Source: Micavibrio sp. UBA6145 (lineage in GTDB: Bacteria; Pseudomonadota; Alphaproteobacteria; Micavibrionales; UBA1664). Taken from it: 64,000 bases of DNA. A program made the translations under genes and the position numbers. Each line of letters starts with the position of its first letter. Position 1 is the first letter of the stretch. Below are positions 40,623 through 48,936 of the stretch, piece by piece. Below the pieces are notes generated by a model. It was given only the letters and a program-made list of their open reading frames with translations. It was not told where the DNA came from and searched no databases. Location of the stretch: the NCBI GenBank assembly GCA_002423205.1, contig DIUZ01000026.1, positions 248,001 through 312,000 of the forward strand, written 5' to 3'.

Positions 40623-40897
40623 TTGCCTTTGGCTTTTTTCTCACCGGGCTGGCTGGCAATACCCATCATCTGGTCCCAGATGGAGCGTTGCAGGTCCGAA
40701 AACGCCTGCATGCCGCCGCCGGTCCCTTGCGGGAACCACATTTTCATCATGTTCTCAGGCTCCATCGCGGACATGTTCTTCTGCATCTGGGCCTGCATAT
40801 CCGCCATTACGGCGTCCTGCATGGGTTTGAAGTCGGGAAGACCGAAAAACGAACGGGCCTCTTCCGGGGTGCAATCGCAATTGACAGTGAATTTCAT
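40619..40897 (-). CDS. Small conserved protein (DUF6489-like)
   Basis: The 92-residue protein opens MKFTVNCDCTPEEARSFFGLPD, which I associate with the DUF6489 family of alphaproteobacterial small proteins. It continues with a Met-rich helical region (MQDAVMADMQAQMQKNMSAME, WDQMMGIA). The role is unknown. The stop overlaps the mnmE start (ATGA), so the two are translationally coupled. Confidence 0.7.
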   Translation of the reverse strand: MKFTVNCDCTPEEARSFFGLPDFKPMQDAVMADMQAQMQKNMSAMEPENMMKMWFPQGTGGGMQAFSDLQRSIWDQMMGIASQPGEKKAKGK

Positions 40898-40988
40898 GAT
40901 CCTGGCTCCATGCTATGTGTGGCTTAAGGCTTTGTAACGCGCCAGACACCTGGTTGCGAAGCGAAAATTTGCCAATTACTGTGTCACC

Positions 40989-41288
40989 ATGCAAACACCA
41001 AAAAATGAAACGCCCGAGCAGCGCTTTGCCGCACTGTGCAAGGCCATCACCGGCCTTAGATCAGAGGACGAGGTACGCCGCTTCCTGGTCGATTTGTGCA
41101 CGCCCGGCGAGATGAAGGATTTCGGCGAACGTTTTTTGATCGCGCGCCTGCTTCATAATGGCGACATGTCATACCGGGAAATTTCGGCCCTTACGGGCGC
41201 ATCGACCACGACGGTTGGTCGCGTTGCCCGTTTTCTTGAACAGGAACCGCATCACGGGTACAAAACCGTGCTCGAAAGGACCAAATAA
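40989..41288 (+). CDS. YerC/YecD-type TrpR-like DNA-binding protein
   Basis: The 99-residue protein matches the TrpR-like YerC/YecD family: RFAALCKAITGLRSEDEVRRFLVDLCTP (12-39), GERFLIARLLHNGDMSYREISALTGASTTTVGRVARFL (about 46-83). The second segment contains the helix-turn-helix. The ligand and target are unknown. Its stop shares one base with the next ATG (41288), so it may be in an operon with the hydrolase. Confidence 0.88.
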   Translation: MQTPKNETPEQRFAALCKAITGLRSEDEVRRFLVDLCTPGEMKDFGERFLIARLLHNGDMSYREISALTGASTTTVGRVARFLEQEPHHGYKTVLERTK

Positions 41289-41989
41289 TGACGACCATCC
41301 ACTTCAAGGCCGAGGACGGCGCGGGCCAGTTTTCCGCCTATATCGCGATGCCCGCACAACTGCCCGCACCCGCCATTGTCCTGATCCAGGAAATTTTCGG
41401 CGTCAACGCCGACATGCGCGCGAAATGCGATGAATTCGCCGCCAAGGGTTACATCGCAGTCTGCCCGGATTTGTTCTGGCGTCAGGAACCGGGCGTCGAC
41501 CTGACCGACAAGACCAAAGCCGAATGGGAAAAGGCGTTCGCGCTGATGAACGGTTTCGATACCGGCAAGGGCATCGATGACCTGATCACCGTTGTCGAGA
41601 CCACGCGCGTTTCCGGCGAATGCACCGGTAAGGTCGGCGCGGTGGGTTACTGCCTGGGCGGTAAACTTGCGTATCTGCTGAGTGCGCGCTCGGATGTCGA
41701 TGCATCCGTGGGTTACTACGGCGTGGCGCTCGATACCATGCTGGGCGAATCCGAAAACATTCATGCGCCGCTCATGCTCCACATTGCCGAGCTCGATAAA
41801 TTTTCTACCCCCGATGCACGTGATGCCGTCGTTGCGCATTTCAAAGATTCCACCATCGTCACACCACATGTCTATGCCGGTGTTGACCACGCATTCGCCC
41901 GCAAGAACGGTGACCATTACAATGGCGCTGCCGCGGATCTTGCCAATGCGCGCACGGATGAATTTTTCTCCCGTCACCTGAAAGCATGA
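41288..41989 (+). CDS. Dienelactone hydrolase family protein
   Basis: The 233-residue alpha/beta hydrolase has VLIQEIFGVNADMRAKCDEFAAKGY (31-55), the nucleophile motif GAVGYCLGGKLAYL (about 117-130, Cys as nucleophile), an acidic residue in AELDKFSTPD (about 165-174) and catalytic His in YAGVDHAFARKNGDHYN (about 196-212). This Cys-Asp-His triad defines the dienelactone hydrolase family. The natural substrate is not evident here and no aromatic-degradation genes are near. Confidence 0.88.
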   Translation: MTTIHFKAEDGAGQFSAYIAMPAQLPAPAIVLIQEIFGVNADMRAKCDEFAAKGYIAVCPDLFWRQEPGVDLTDKTKAEWEKAFALMNGFDTGKGIDDLITVVETTRVSGECTGKVGAVGYCLGGKLAYLLSARSDVDASVGYYGVALDTMLGESENIHAPLMLHIAELDKFSTPDARDAVVAHFKDSTIVTPHVYAGVDHAFARKNGDHYNGAAADLANARTDEFFSRHLKA

Positions 41990-41990
41990 T

Positions 41991-43646
41991 GTGACGCGTC
42001 CGCCCTTCACCATCGAAAGCGTACAAGACGGCACGTACCAGCAGGCACAGCCGCCGCAGCCGCCTGCCGTGCCCATTGACGCATCGCTGGCCGAAGGTGC
42101 CATCGCGCGTATCCGCAAACAGGTACAGGGCAACGGCCTGCGCCCGTCATCGGTCGAACTGAAAAACATGAGCGGCGAGGTTTACAGTTTCTTCGCGACC
42201 ACATCGGTCAAACTTGTCCCCGCGGTACAGGAAGGCAAACGCGCCGGCAGATTTACCGACGGACAGATCATCAACGCCAACCAGATCGATGCCTCGATCC
42301 AGGAATTCATCGGCCGCGCTGCCGCCGACCGCGGTGTACTAGGCCTCGTACACCAGACCATTCTTGAACGCCCCGACCACGGCTTCGGTGTTGTCGGTGA
42401 TCCCATTCCATTGCCGCAGGTCGCGCGCATGTTTGTCGCCCACGAAGCCTGCGGCGTATGCCGTGGTGCCGGCGGCACCGCATGTCACAACTGCCGCGGA
42501 CAGATGCGCATCACATGTTATCGCTGTCACGCACAGGGCGGTATTCCATGCGTCACATGTTCAGGCCGCGGACAGATACTGACACCGCAGGGTCCCGTCA
42601 CATGCCACGCCTGCGCGGGCCGTGGATTATCTGCATGTCCCGTATGCCAGGGCCAGCGCATGATCATGTGCCCGGAATGCGCAGGGCAGGGCAAGCGTAT
42701 ATGCGAAGCGTGCCAGGGGCAGGGCGGTAACACACGATCATGGTCCGTGACATTAACGGCGCAGGCATCGTTCCGCATGCGTACCAAAGGTCTGCCGCCA
42801 TCGCTTGTGCAACTCATCGACCGTGTCGGCGGCGCGCGCCTTGCGACCGACCATCACGTGCGCGTCACACCCGTACTGGGCAAGGCCGCCGAAGACTGGC
42901 GCAGCGAGGCCGATATCGAACCGGGCGCATCACTGTGGTTTTTATACCGCGCTGAAATTCCGTATGCCGAACTCGACATCGCCATGGGCAAGGTCAACAT
43001 CAAGCCGAAACTTGCGGGCTACAAGGCGCGCATGGTCGACGTGCCTGATTTTATGGATGCGCTCCTGCGTCCCGGTGCGCAATATCTGACCGACGCGGCA
43101 CAGGGCGGTGCAGGCGCATCGCAAATGATTCTGGCGGCGTCACGCTATCGCGCCCTTGGCGATATCCTGCGCGGCATTATCCGCACGACACCCAAACGCG
43201 TGCTCAAGGCCGTGACCGAGGCGTATCCGCTTGGCATGTCCGACGCGTTTGCAAAACACATTGTCAAAGATGCGAACACCGCTCTCTCACGCCTCTCGCT
43301 CTGGCCACGCACGGTTGTGATGCTCGGTTCGCTTGTCGTGGCCTTTATTGTACTGGCCGGCTTTTATCTCTACGGCGGACGCGCCGCTATCTCGGGCGGG
43401 CTTCCACCGCTCGCCGCGTGGTGCATTGATATGGCATTGATCGCAGGTCTCGCATTCGGCGGCACATACGCCATTCGTTTTATCGCACGCCGGTCTTTGC
43501 GCACCGTGCTCGAAGGCCTGGGCGTTGTCGCCGGCGGCAAATTGCCTATGCCCAACCCCGGCGTCCCCGGATTGTGGATGTGGGTCGGCACCGCTTGCAT
43601 CGCACTGGCGCTGATTATCATCTCAGGATTGTGGTCGCTGGTCTAA
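41991..43646 (+). CDS. Membrane protein with DnaJ-like zinc-finger repeats
   Basis: The 551-residue protein starts with GTG, two bases after the hydrolase stop. Residues about 150-235 hold eight CxxC pairs, several as CxxCxGxG (CGVCRGAGG, CVTCSGRGQ, CHACAGRGL, CPECAGQGK, CEACQGQGG), like the DnaJ cysteine-rich domain. A central region (240-430) is unrecognised. The C-terminus has four to five membrane segments (VVMLGSLVVAFIVLAGFYLYGG, WCIDMALIAGLAFGGTYAI, LWMWVGTACIALALIII). The fingers would lie in the cytoplasm or periplasm depending on topology. No J domain is present. I know no characterised homologue. Confidence 0.75.
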   Translation: MTRPPFTIESVQDGTYQQAQPPQPPAVPIDASLAEGAIARIRKQVQGNGLRPSSVELKNMSGEVYSFFATTSVKLVPAVQEGKRAGRFTDGQIINANQIDASIQEFIGRAAADRGVLGLVHQTILERPDHGFGVVGDPIPLPQVARMFVAHEACGVCRGAGGTACHNCRGQMRITCYRCHAQGGIPCVTCSGRGQILTPQGPVTCHACAGRGLSACPVCQGQRMIMCPECAGQGKRICEACQGQGGNTRSWSVTLTAQASFRMRTKGLPPSLVQLIDRVGGARLATDHHVRVTPVLGKAAEDWRSEADIEPGASLWFLYRAEIPYAELDIAMGKVNIKPKLAGYKARMVDVPDFMDALLRPGAQYLTDAAQGGAGASQMILAASRYRALGDILRGIIRTTPKRVLKAVTEAYPLGMSDAFAKHIVKDANTALSRLSLWPRTVVMLGSLVVAFIVLAGFYLYGGRAAISGGLPPLAAWCIDMALIAGLAFGGTYAIRFIARRSLRTVLEGLGVVAGGKLPMPNPGVPGLWMWVGTACIALALIIISGLWSLV

Positions 43647-43752
43647 AGTCGCCTAAATATTAATGATGTCTTAATTTCGCGCTTGCCTGCGGATTAACCA
43701 CACCTTATGGAATTTGTCATAGACTAAAGCAAAATAACGATTGGGAATAAAC

Positions 43753-44403
43753 ATGCCTGCACCAAATGTCCGCGCCGCTTTCAGCATCACCGCCCAAGGC
43801 GAGATGAAGGAAAAAAATTACTCCCCCTATTTGCGTGATGGTGTTGAAACATGCGCCGTGCTCGACGGCGATTATCGTCCGATGAAGAAAACAGATTACT
43901 CGGCCGCCAATAAAAAATTCGACCTTCTGGGCCAGAATGATCAGGATATTTACGCCGACAGCATCCGCGATCAGGACGACAAAAAACGCAAAGGTCTGTT
44001 CGATAAACTTTCACCGACTGCGCGTGAAACCCATATGAAGGGTTTGCAGGAAGTCGGCCTGACCTATGGCGGCACCGATACCAATGCCGTAAAAGACCGG
44101 GTTTTGAATGGTGGCGGCGGCGGACGCGAAGCGGTGTGGAGCGTGGCCGGACGCCCGGTCATCGACTCCCTGATGAAAGATGTCAGCGTCGTTAGCTTCA
44201 ACGAAGGCGGTAACCTCTATGCTGCCGGTCGCATGGCGGGCGCTTTCAAGGAATCCAACCCTGATTACATACCAAACGCTGCCAATGGCATCGCGCGCGA
44301 GACAGGTATCAGCCGCGAGCAAGCGGCGCAAAATCTGCAAAGCCCGGCGGCGCAAAAATTCCGCCAGCAGCAAAGCAAAGGCCCCGGCGGCGCAACGCTC
44401 TAA
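43753..44403 (+). CDS. Hypothetical protein
   Basis: The 216-residue protein is not recognised. It is hydrophilic, with the segments NKKFDLLGQNDQDIYADSIRDQDDKKRKG, LQEVGLTYGGTDTNAVKDRVLNGGGGGREAVW and a C-terminal helical, Gln-rich tail (QAAQNLQSPAAQKFRQQQ). No signal peptide or membrane helix. ATG 43753 is chosen; a TTG at 43741 is in frame. The gene is monocistronic and ends at a bidirectional terminator before rho. Confidence 0.6.
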   Translation: MPAPNVRAAFSITAQGEMKEKNYSPYLRDGVETCAVLDGDYRPMKKTDYSAANKKFDLLGQNDQDIYADSIRDQDDKKRKGLFDKLSPTARETHMKGLQEVGLTYGGTDTNAVKDRVLNGGGGGREAVWSVAGRPVIDSLMKDVSVVSFNEGGNLYAAGRMAGAFKESNPDYIPNAANGIARETGISREQAAQNLQSPAAQKFRQQQSKGPGGATL

Positions 44404-44420
44404 TTGAGACCCGACGAAAT

Positions 44421-44449
44421 AAAAAGCGGCCTTTGAAAGGCCGCTTTTT
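44421..44449. terminator. Bidirectional intrinsic terminator
   Basis: AAAAAGCGGCCTT-TG-AAAGGCCGCTTTTT forms a long stem between the orphan gene and the convergent rho gene. Confidence 0.93.
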
Positions 44450-44471
44450 ATATTCAGGTCATTCCGTTTGG

Positions 44472-45728
44472 TTAGCCATTCATAGCCTGGAAGAAATCGT
44501 CGTTGGTTTTCGTATCTTTGAGTTTGTCGATCAGGAACTCGACCGCGTCGATCGTACCCATCGGGTTCAGGATACGGCGCAGGATCCACATCTTCTGCAG
44601 CTGGTCTTTCGGAACCAGAAGCTCTTCCTTACGGGTGCCGGATTTCTGAATGTCGATGGCCGGGAAGACGCGCTTATCGGCGATTTTACGCTCAAGCACG
44701 ATCTCGGCGTTACCGGTGCCTTTGAATTCTTCGAAGATGACTTCGTCCATGCGGCTGCCGGTTTCAATCAGCGCGGTGGCGATGATGGTTAAGCTGCCGC
44801 CCTGTTCGATGTTACGCGCCGCACCGAAGAAACGTTTCGGGCGTTGCAATGCGTTGGCATCCACACCACCGGTCAGAACTTTACCGGACGACGGAACGAC
44901 CGTATTGTAGGCACGCGCCAGACGCGTGATGGAGTCGAGCAGGATGATAACGTCGCGCTTGTGTTCAACAAGACGCTTGGCTTTTTCCATCACCATCTCG
45001 GCGACCTGGACGTGGCGCGATGCCGGTTCGTCGAATGTGGACGAAACAACCTCGCCCTTAACCGAGCGGGCCATGTCCGTGACTTCTTCCGGACGCTCGT
45101 CAATCAGAAGAACGATCAGGTAGGATTCAGGATGATTTTCAGCAACCGAATGCGCGATGTTCTGCATCATCACCGTTTTACCGGTGCGCGGCGGCGCGAC
45201 GATCAGGGCACGCTGGCCAAAGCCAAGCGGTGACACCAGTTCGATAATGCGCTGCGTGTAATTCTTTTTGGTGGGGTCCGGCAGTTCCAGGCGGATCTTG
45301 CGATCCGGGTACAGCGGGGTCAGGTTGTCGAAGTTGATGCGGTGGCGCAGTTTGTCAGGAGACTCGTGGTTGATCGAGTTGACCTTGACCAGCGCGAAGT
45401 AACGTTCGGATTCTTTCGGGGCGCGGATTTCACCGTCGATCGTATCACCGGTGCGCAGACCGAAACGTTTGACCTGGGACGGGCTGATGTAAATATCATC
45501 CGGACCCGGCAGGTAGTTTTCCTGCGGTGAGCGCAGGAAACCGAAACCGTCCTGCAGCACTTCCAGAACACCGGCACCCGCAATCGGTACGCCCTGTTCA
45601 GCCAGTTGCTTGAGGATCGCGAACATCATGTCCTGCTTACGGAGCGATGCGCAGTTTTCAATGCCCAGTTCTTCGGCGAAGGCCAGAAGTTCAGCGGGTG
45701 AGCGGGTTTTTATTTCTTGAAGATCCAT
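44472..45728 (-). CDS. rho: Transcription termination factor Rho
   Basis: The 418-residue protein has the RNA-binding N-terminal domain (MDLQEIKTRSPAELLAFAEELGI, LRKQDMMFAILKQL, GFGFLRSPQENYLPGPDDIYISPSQVKRFGL). The ATPase core follows, with Walker A VAPPRTGKTVMMQNIA (about 174-189), Walker B VIILLDSITRLARAYN (about 258-273) and the R-loop region. It is the hexameric helicase that ends many transcripts. ATG 45728 matches the family start. The frame stays open for 61 more codons upstream to 45911, unusual for a non-coding leader; a TTGACA lies just beyond. Confidence 0.97.
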   Translation of the reverse strand: MDLQEIKTRSPAELLAFAEELGIENCASLRKQDMMFAILKQLAEQGVPIAGAGVLEVLQDGFGFLRSPQENYLPGPDDIYISPSQVKRFGLRTGDTIDGEIRAPKESERYFALVKVNSINHESPDKLRHRINFDNLTPLYPDRKIRLELPDPTKKNYTQRIIELVSPLGFGQRALIVAPPRTGKTVMMQNIAHSVAENHPESYLIVLLIDERPEEVTDMARSVKGEVVSSTFDEPASRHVQVAEMVMEKAKRLVEHKRDVIILLDSITRLARAYNTVVPSSGKVLTGGVDANALQRPKRFFGAARNIEQGGSLTIIATALIETGSRMDEVIFEEFKGTGNAEIVLERKIADKRVFPAIDIQKSGTRKEELLVPKDQLQKMWILRRILNPMGTIDAVEFLIDKLKDTKTNDDFFQAMNG

Positions 45729-45910
45729 TGTGAGAAATCGCGATGTTGATCCGGGAAAGGATGTGAGGTTTGAAAGGCTGGCACCGGGGGACGGTGCGAA
45801 AGATCGATACTCGTTTTTTGGTGGTTGGAAACCCTGATAACGCCGGGCAATTGCGCTCACGAATTGAATTGTATTCGGCTTTTCGTGAAAGAAACTATAA
45901 AGACCCCTCA

Positions 45911-45939
45911 TAACTAACTCTGGGCTAACCCATTGTCAA
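45911..45939 (-). promoter_or_regulatory. Candidate rho promoter (-35 TTGACA) and long 5' leader
   Basis: On the minus strand a perfect TTGACA lies at plus 45934-45939; the -10 (about 45917-45922) is poor. A start near 45911 would give rho an about 180-nt leader, consistent with the autogenous control known for rho genes. The remaining 45940-46012 is AT-rich with no gene. Confidence 0.35.
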
Positions 45940-46012
45940 TAAATGATTCGTTGATTTAAGGGCCGCCGCGCAACCCTGATCTTTAAATTACAATATTACG
46001 TAAAATATTTGG

Positions 46013-46459
46013 TTAAAACGGCTTGGCGATGACCATGACGACGATAACGATCATCAACACCGTCGGGGCCTCGTTCAGCCAGCGGTAGTACCTGGCCGAA
46101 TGGACATTGGCATCACGCTCAAACTGTTTGCGGTGACGGGCCAGCATCGCGTGAACCACCTGCAGCAGAAGAACGCACGTTACCTTGGCATGCAGCCACC
46201 CTTCCTGGAGCAGCATAGGGTTGGCATAGATCATCGCAACACCGGCAACCCAGGCAACGATCATGGCCGGGTTGATAATGGCGCGCAGCAAACGGCGCTC
46301 CATCACCTTGAATGTCTCCGACATCTCCGAGCCCTTGGCGGCACCGCAGTGATATACAAACAGACGCGGCAGATACAGCATGCCCGCCATCCACGAAATG
46401 ATCGCGATCACGTGAATGGACAGGATCGCCTGGAAATGGGTCAGCAGGAACATTTGCAT
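46013..46459 (-). CDS. hemJ: Protoporphyrinogen IX oxidase HemJ
   Basis: The 148-residue membrane protein has four predicted helices with the conserved His and Arg/Lys in SIHVIAIISWMAGMLYLPRLFVYH (about 14-37) and GWLHAKVTCVLLLQVVHAML (about 87-106). HemJ converts protoporphyrinogen IX to protoporphyrin IX in the inner membrane. It is the last of three clustered heme genes (hemE, hemH, hemJ), 11 bp after hemH. Confidence 0.94.
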   Translation of the reverse strand: MQMFLLTHFQAILSIHVIAIISWMAGMLYLPRLFVYHCGAAKGSEMSETFKVMERRLLRAIINPAMIVAWVAGVAMIYANPMLLQEGWLHAKVTCVLLLQVVHAMLARHRKQFERDANVHSARYYRWLNEAPTVLMIVIVVMVIAKPF

Positions 46460-46470
46460 TTTGTATTCTC

Positions 46471-47580
46471 CTAAATCGTGATCTGCGGTGATTTCACGTC
46501 GCAGTGACGCCCGCCTTCAAGATGCAGACCCTGAGCCATGCAGCAGCGTGTAAACCCGCTCGGGCACACCCGCGCCATCAGGTCAGACGCAACGCCGTTG
46601 ATACCAACACGGCTGCGCACCATCGCGGCCAGCGCGCCGATAAATGTTTCATCCGTCGATACGGTCGGTACACGCGTAAATGCCGGCACGCCGATCTTGT
46701 GCGCCAGCTCGCGGTATTCTTCTTCAATCTCGACCAGCGTCTCGACATGCTCCGACACAAACGCGTGCGGATAAATCACAACCGGTACTTTGTCTTCGGC
46801 GGCCTTGTGCAACGCTTCGTCTGTTGACGGACCGATCCATTTTTTGGGCCCCACGCGCGACTGGTAACAAATCTGCCAGTCCATATCCGGCACCTGCATC
46901 GCGCGCGCGATCAGGCTTGCGGTTTTTTCGCACTGCCATTGATACGGATCGCCTTTCTTAATGATGTCTTCCGGCAGACCGTGTGCCGAAAACAAAACGC
47001 GCGGCGGTTTGTGACCGGCGCTTTCGGCGTCCACGCGTGCACCCGTGTAATACCGTTTCACCAGCGCGGCGGACGCATTGATAAAACCGGCGTTGGATGG
47101 ATAGCAGCACACGAAGGACGTCGGAATATCCATCTCCTGCGCTTTGGTGGCCTCATGCCATGCCTCGAATGACGACCATGTCGTCGTCGTCGAAAACTGC
47201 GGATACAGGGGCAGCAAAATAATCTGGTCCGGATTGTCCGACTTCACACGCGCAGCGACGGCTTCAGCCATCGGGTGCCAGTAACGCATACACACATAAA
47301 CCTTGAAGCCTGGCCCCAGCAATTGTTCCAGCGCATGCGCCTGCGCATTCGTATTGCCCAGCAGCGGCGACTTGTTGCCAAGACGCGCGTACGAGTCACC
47401 GGCTTGTTTACGTCCGCGTGAAAACGCGATCCATTTCGCAATCATCCACCGCAACGGACGCGGAAGGGGGATGATATTTTTATCCATGAAAAAATTGGTC
47501 AGGAACGGTTTGATTGTTTCCCGTGAATCAGGCCCGCCAAGGTTGAACAATACGACGGCGATTTGTTTTTCAGTGTTCAT
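46471..47580 (-). CDS. hemH: Ferrochelatase
   Basis: HemH inserts Fe2+ into protoporphyrin IX. The 369-residue protein has VVLFNLGGPDSRETIKPFL (9-27), PLYPQFSTTTTWSSFEAW (about 123-140), LFSAHGLPEDIIKKGDPY (about 193-210) and VVIYPHAFVSEHVETLVEIEEEY (about 264-286). Its C-terminus carries Cys residues (ARVCPSGFTRCCMAQ) of the kind that bind a [2Fe-2S] cluster in some alphaproteobacterial ferrochelatases. A degenerate parS-like sequence encodes the DSRET stretch. It shares 4 bp with the hemE stop. Confidence 0.95.
   Translation of the reverse strand: MNTEKQIAVVLFNLGGPDSRETIKPFLTNFFMDKNIIPLPRPLRWMIAKWIAFSRGRKQAGDSYARLGNKSPLLGNTNAQAHALEQLLGPGFKVYVCMRYWHPMAEAVAARVKSDNPDQIILLPLYPQFSTTTTWSSFEAWHEATKAQEMDIPTSFVCCYPSNAGFINASAALVKRYYTGARVDAESAGHKPPRVLFSAHGLPEDIIKKGDPYQWQCEKTASLIARAMQVPDMDWQICYQSRVGPKKWIGPSTDEALHKAAEDKVPVVIYPHAFVSEHVETLVEIEEEYRELAHKIGVPAFTRVPTVSTDETFIGALAAMVRSRVGINGVASDLMARVCPSGFTRCCMAQGLHLEGGRHCDVKSPQITI
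47515..47530. promoter_or_regulatory. Degenerate parS-like sequence inside hemH
   Basis: On the minus strand TGATTCACGGGAAACA differs by one base from sites B and C in mnmG; the mismatch falls in the central CACGTG. It may be weakly bound or chance. Confidence 0.35.
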
Positions 47581-48590
47581 GCATGCACCAGATCGACCAG
47601 TTTTGCGACGTGGTCAGGGTTGGTTTCTTTGATCACGCCGTGTCCCAGATTGAACACATGCGCACGGTTTGCAACCGCTTCCTTGATCATGCGTACCGCG
47701 CCTTCCATACCGATCCCGGATTTCAGGGTTTCAGGGTCCAGATTGCCCTGCAGGCTTAAGCGCGGCGGCATATTTCGGGCCGCCCAGCTGATCGATGTCA
47801 TCTGGTCGATACCGACCACGTCGATACCGGTATCCACAGCATAACGCAGCAAATCATCCTGCGACGAACCCCTTGAAAAGCCGATGATTGGCACGTTTGA
47901 TCCCAAAGATTGCACAATCTTGCGCACAGGGCGGACCACGTATTCCGCGTAATACCCACCGGCCAGTTGCCCCGCATGGGACTCAAAAACCTGAACCGCG
48001 TCCACGCCCGCATCGATCTGGGCCTGCAAATGGCTGGTTACGGCCCTGGTCAGCATATCCATCAGCGCATCGAATTCGGGTTTGCGATCACGCATAAACG
48101 CACGGATTTTTGAAAAATCATGTCCGCCGCCGCCCTCGATCATGTAGCTGGCCAATGTCCACGGACCACCCACAAAACCAATCAGCGCCTTGTTCTTGGG
48201 CAGGTCAGCCCTGGTCATGCGGATCGCCTCGTAAACCGGGTTGAGGAAACCGTCGCGCATCGACAGGGTTTTGAAATCGACCGGGTCCAGTTTCGGGCCT
48301 TCGCCTTCGACGAAATAAACGTTCTGGCCCAGCGCATGGGGAATGACCAGGATGTCCGAAAAAATGATGGCAGCGTCCAGGTCAAACCGGCGCATCGGCT
48401 GCATCGTGACTTCGTGCGCAAATTCCGGGGTGTAGCACATGGTCAGAAACGACCCAGCCTTTTCACGCAGTGCACGGTATTCCGGCAGGTATCGCCCTGC
48501 CTGCCGCATCAGCCAGACCGGCATGCGTTCCGTTTTCTCGCCTCTCCAGGCCTTCACAATTTCCAGACTGTTTTCCATGGCGCCGAACAT
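47577..48590 (-). CDS. hemE: Uroporphyrinogen decarboxylase
   Basis: HemE decarboxylates uroporphyrinogen III to coproporphyrinogen III. The 337-residue protein has PVWLMRQAGRYLPEYRALR (about 24-42), the IIFSDILVIPHALGQNVYF stretch (about 74-92), GFVGGPWTLASYMIEGGG (about 136-153) and VFESHAGQLAGGYY. ATG 48590 and ATG 48578 are both possible, neither with a clear ribosome site. The gap upstream is the expected replication-origin location in this gene order. Confidence 0.96.
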   Translation of the reverse strand: MFGAMENSLEIVKAWRGEKTERMPVWLMRQAGRYLPEYRALREKAGSFLTMCYTPEFAHEVTMQPMRRFDLDAAIIFSDILVIPHALGQNVYFVEGEGPKLDPVDFKTLSMRDGFLNPVYEAIRMTRADLPKNKALIGFVGGPWTLASYMIEGGGGHDFSKIRAFMRDRKPEFDALMDMLTRAVTSHLQAQIDAGVDAVQVFESHAGQLAGGYYAEYVVRPVRKIVQSLGSNVPIIGFSRGSSQDDLLRYAVDTGIDVVGIDQMTSISWAARNMPPRLSLQGNLDPETLKSGIGMEGAVRMIKEAVANRAHVFNLGHGVIKETNPDHVAKLVDLVHA

Positions 48591-48684
48591 ACCGACCAGA
48601 CCGTACCAATCAATAAATAATTAATAGAATAGAATCAGGTAGTGGTAGTAGTTGGGCCTGTGAGAGTCGGGGATAAGATTCCAC

Positions 48685-48706
48685 CTACAGATTCGCCCAC
48701 AACCCG
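48685..48706 (+). repeat. Direct repeat copy 1 in the origin region
   Basis: This 22-bp sequence containing CGCCCACA recurs at 48882-48903 with 20 of 22 identical bases, 197 bp apart. Confidence 0.7.
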
Positions 48707-48881
48707 CCCGGACCCCGATTCCCGAGAGATTCCGCCGCGAGTCGCCCCGGCCACAGATTCGAATTTTTCACACCTTCATCCCATACCTGTTCCCGGACTC
48801 GGAACCCTGTCTCTGGCATCATGTCACGAGTGGGGGTAAAATGACCCCCAATTGGTGTCACAGGTTTATATGCCTGTTTTT

Positions 48882-48903
48882 CTACAGAGTCGCCCACAGC
48901 CCG
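48882..48903 (+). repeat. Direct repeat copy 2 in the origin region
   Basis: Second copy of the 22-bp repeat; it ends about 34 bp before the start of the following gene. Confidence 0.7.
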
Positions 48904-48936
48904 TGTGCGACATAACTATTGGAAAGTAACGAATCG

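Larger units (their letters stand above)
48591..48936. other. oriC: Candidate chromosomal replication origin region (oriC)
   Basis: This 346-bp gene-free stretch lies between hemE and the orphan genes leading to ppsR-aroE-coaE-dnaQ, the same neighbourhood as the Caulobacter origin. It contains an AT-rich block (AATAAATAATTAATAGAATAG, 48613-48633) suitable for unwinding. There is a relaxed DnaA-box match TTTTTCACA (48764-48772, TTWTNCACA) and a 22-bp imperfect direct repeat (below). GATTC(C/G) motifs recur (48677, 48690, 48717, 48728, 48757). No canonical TTATCCACA is present, so the call rests mainly on synteny. Confidence 0.5.

Noticed and set aside
41252..42169. 305-codon minus-strand frame opposite the dienelactone hydrolase
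   Set aside because: Antisense shadow of a well-recognised enzyme.
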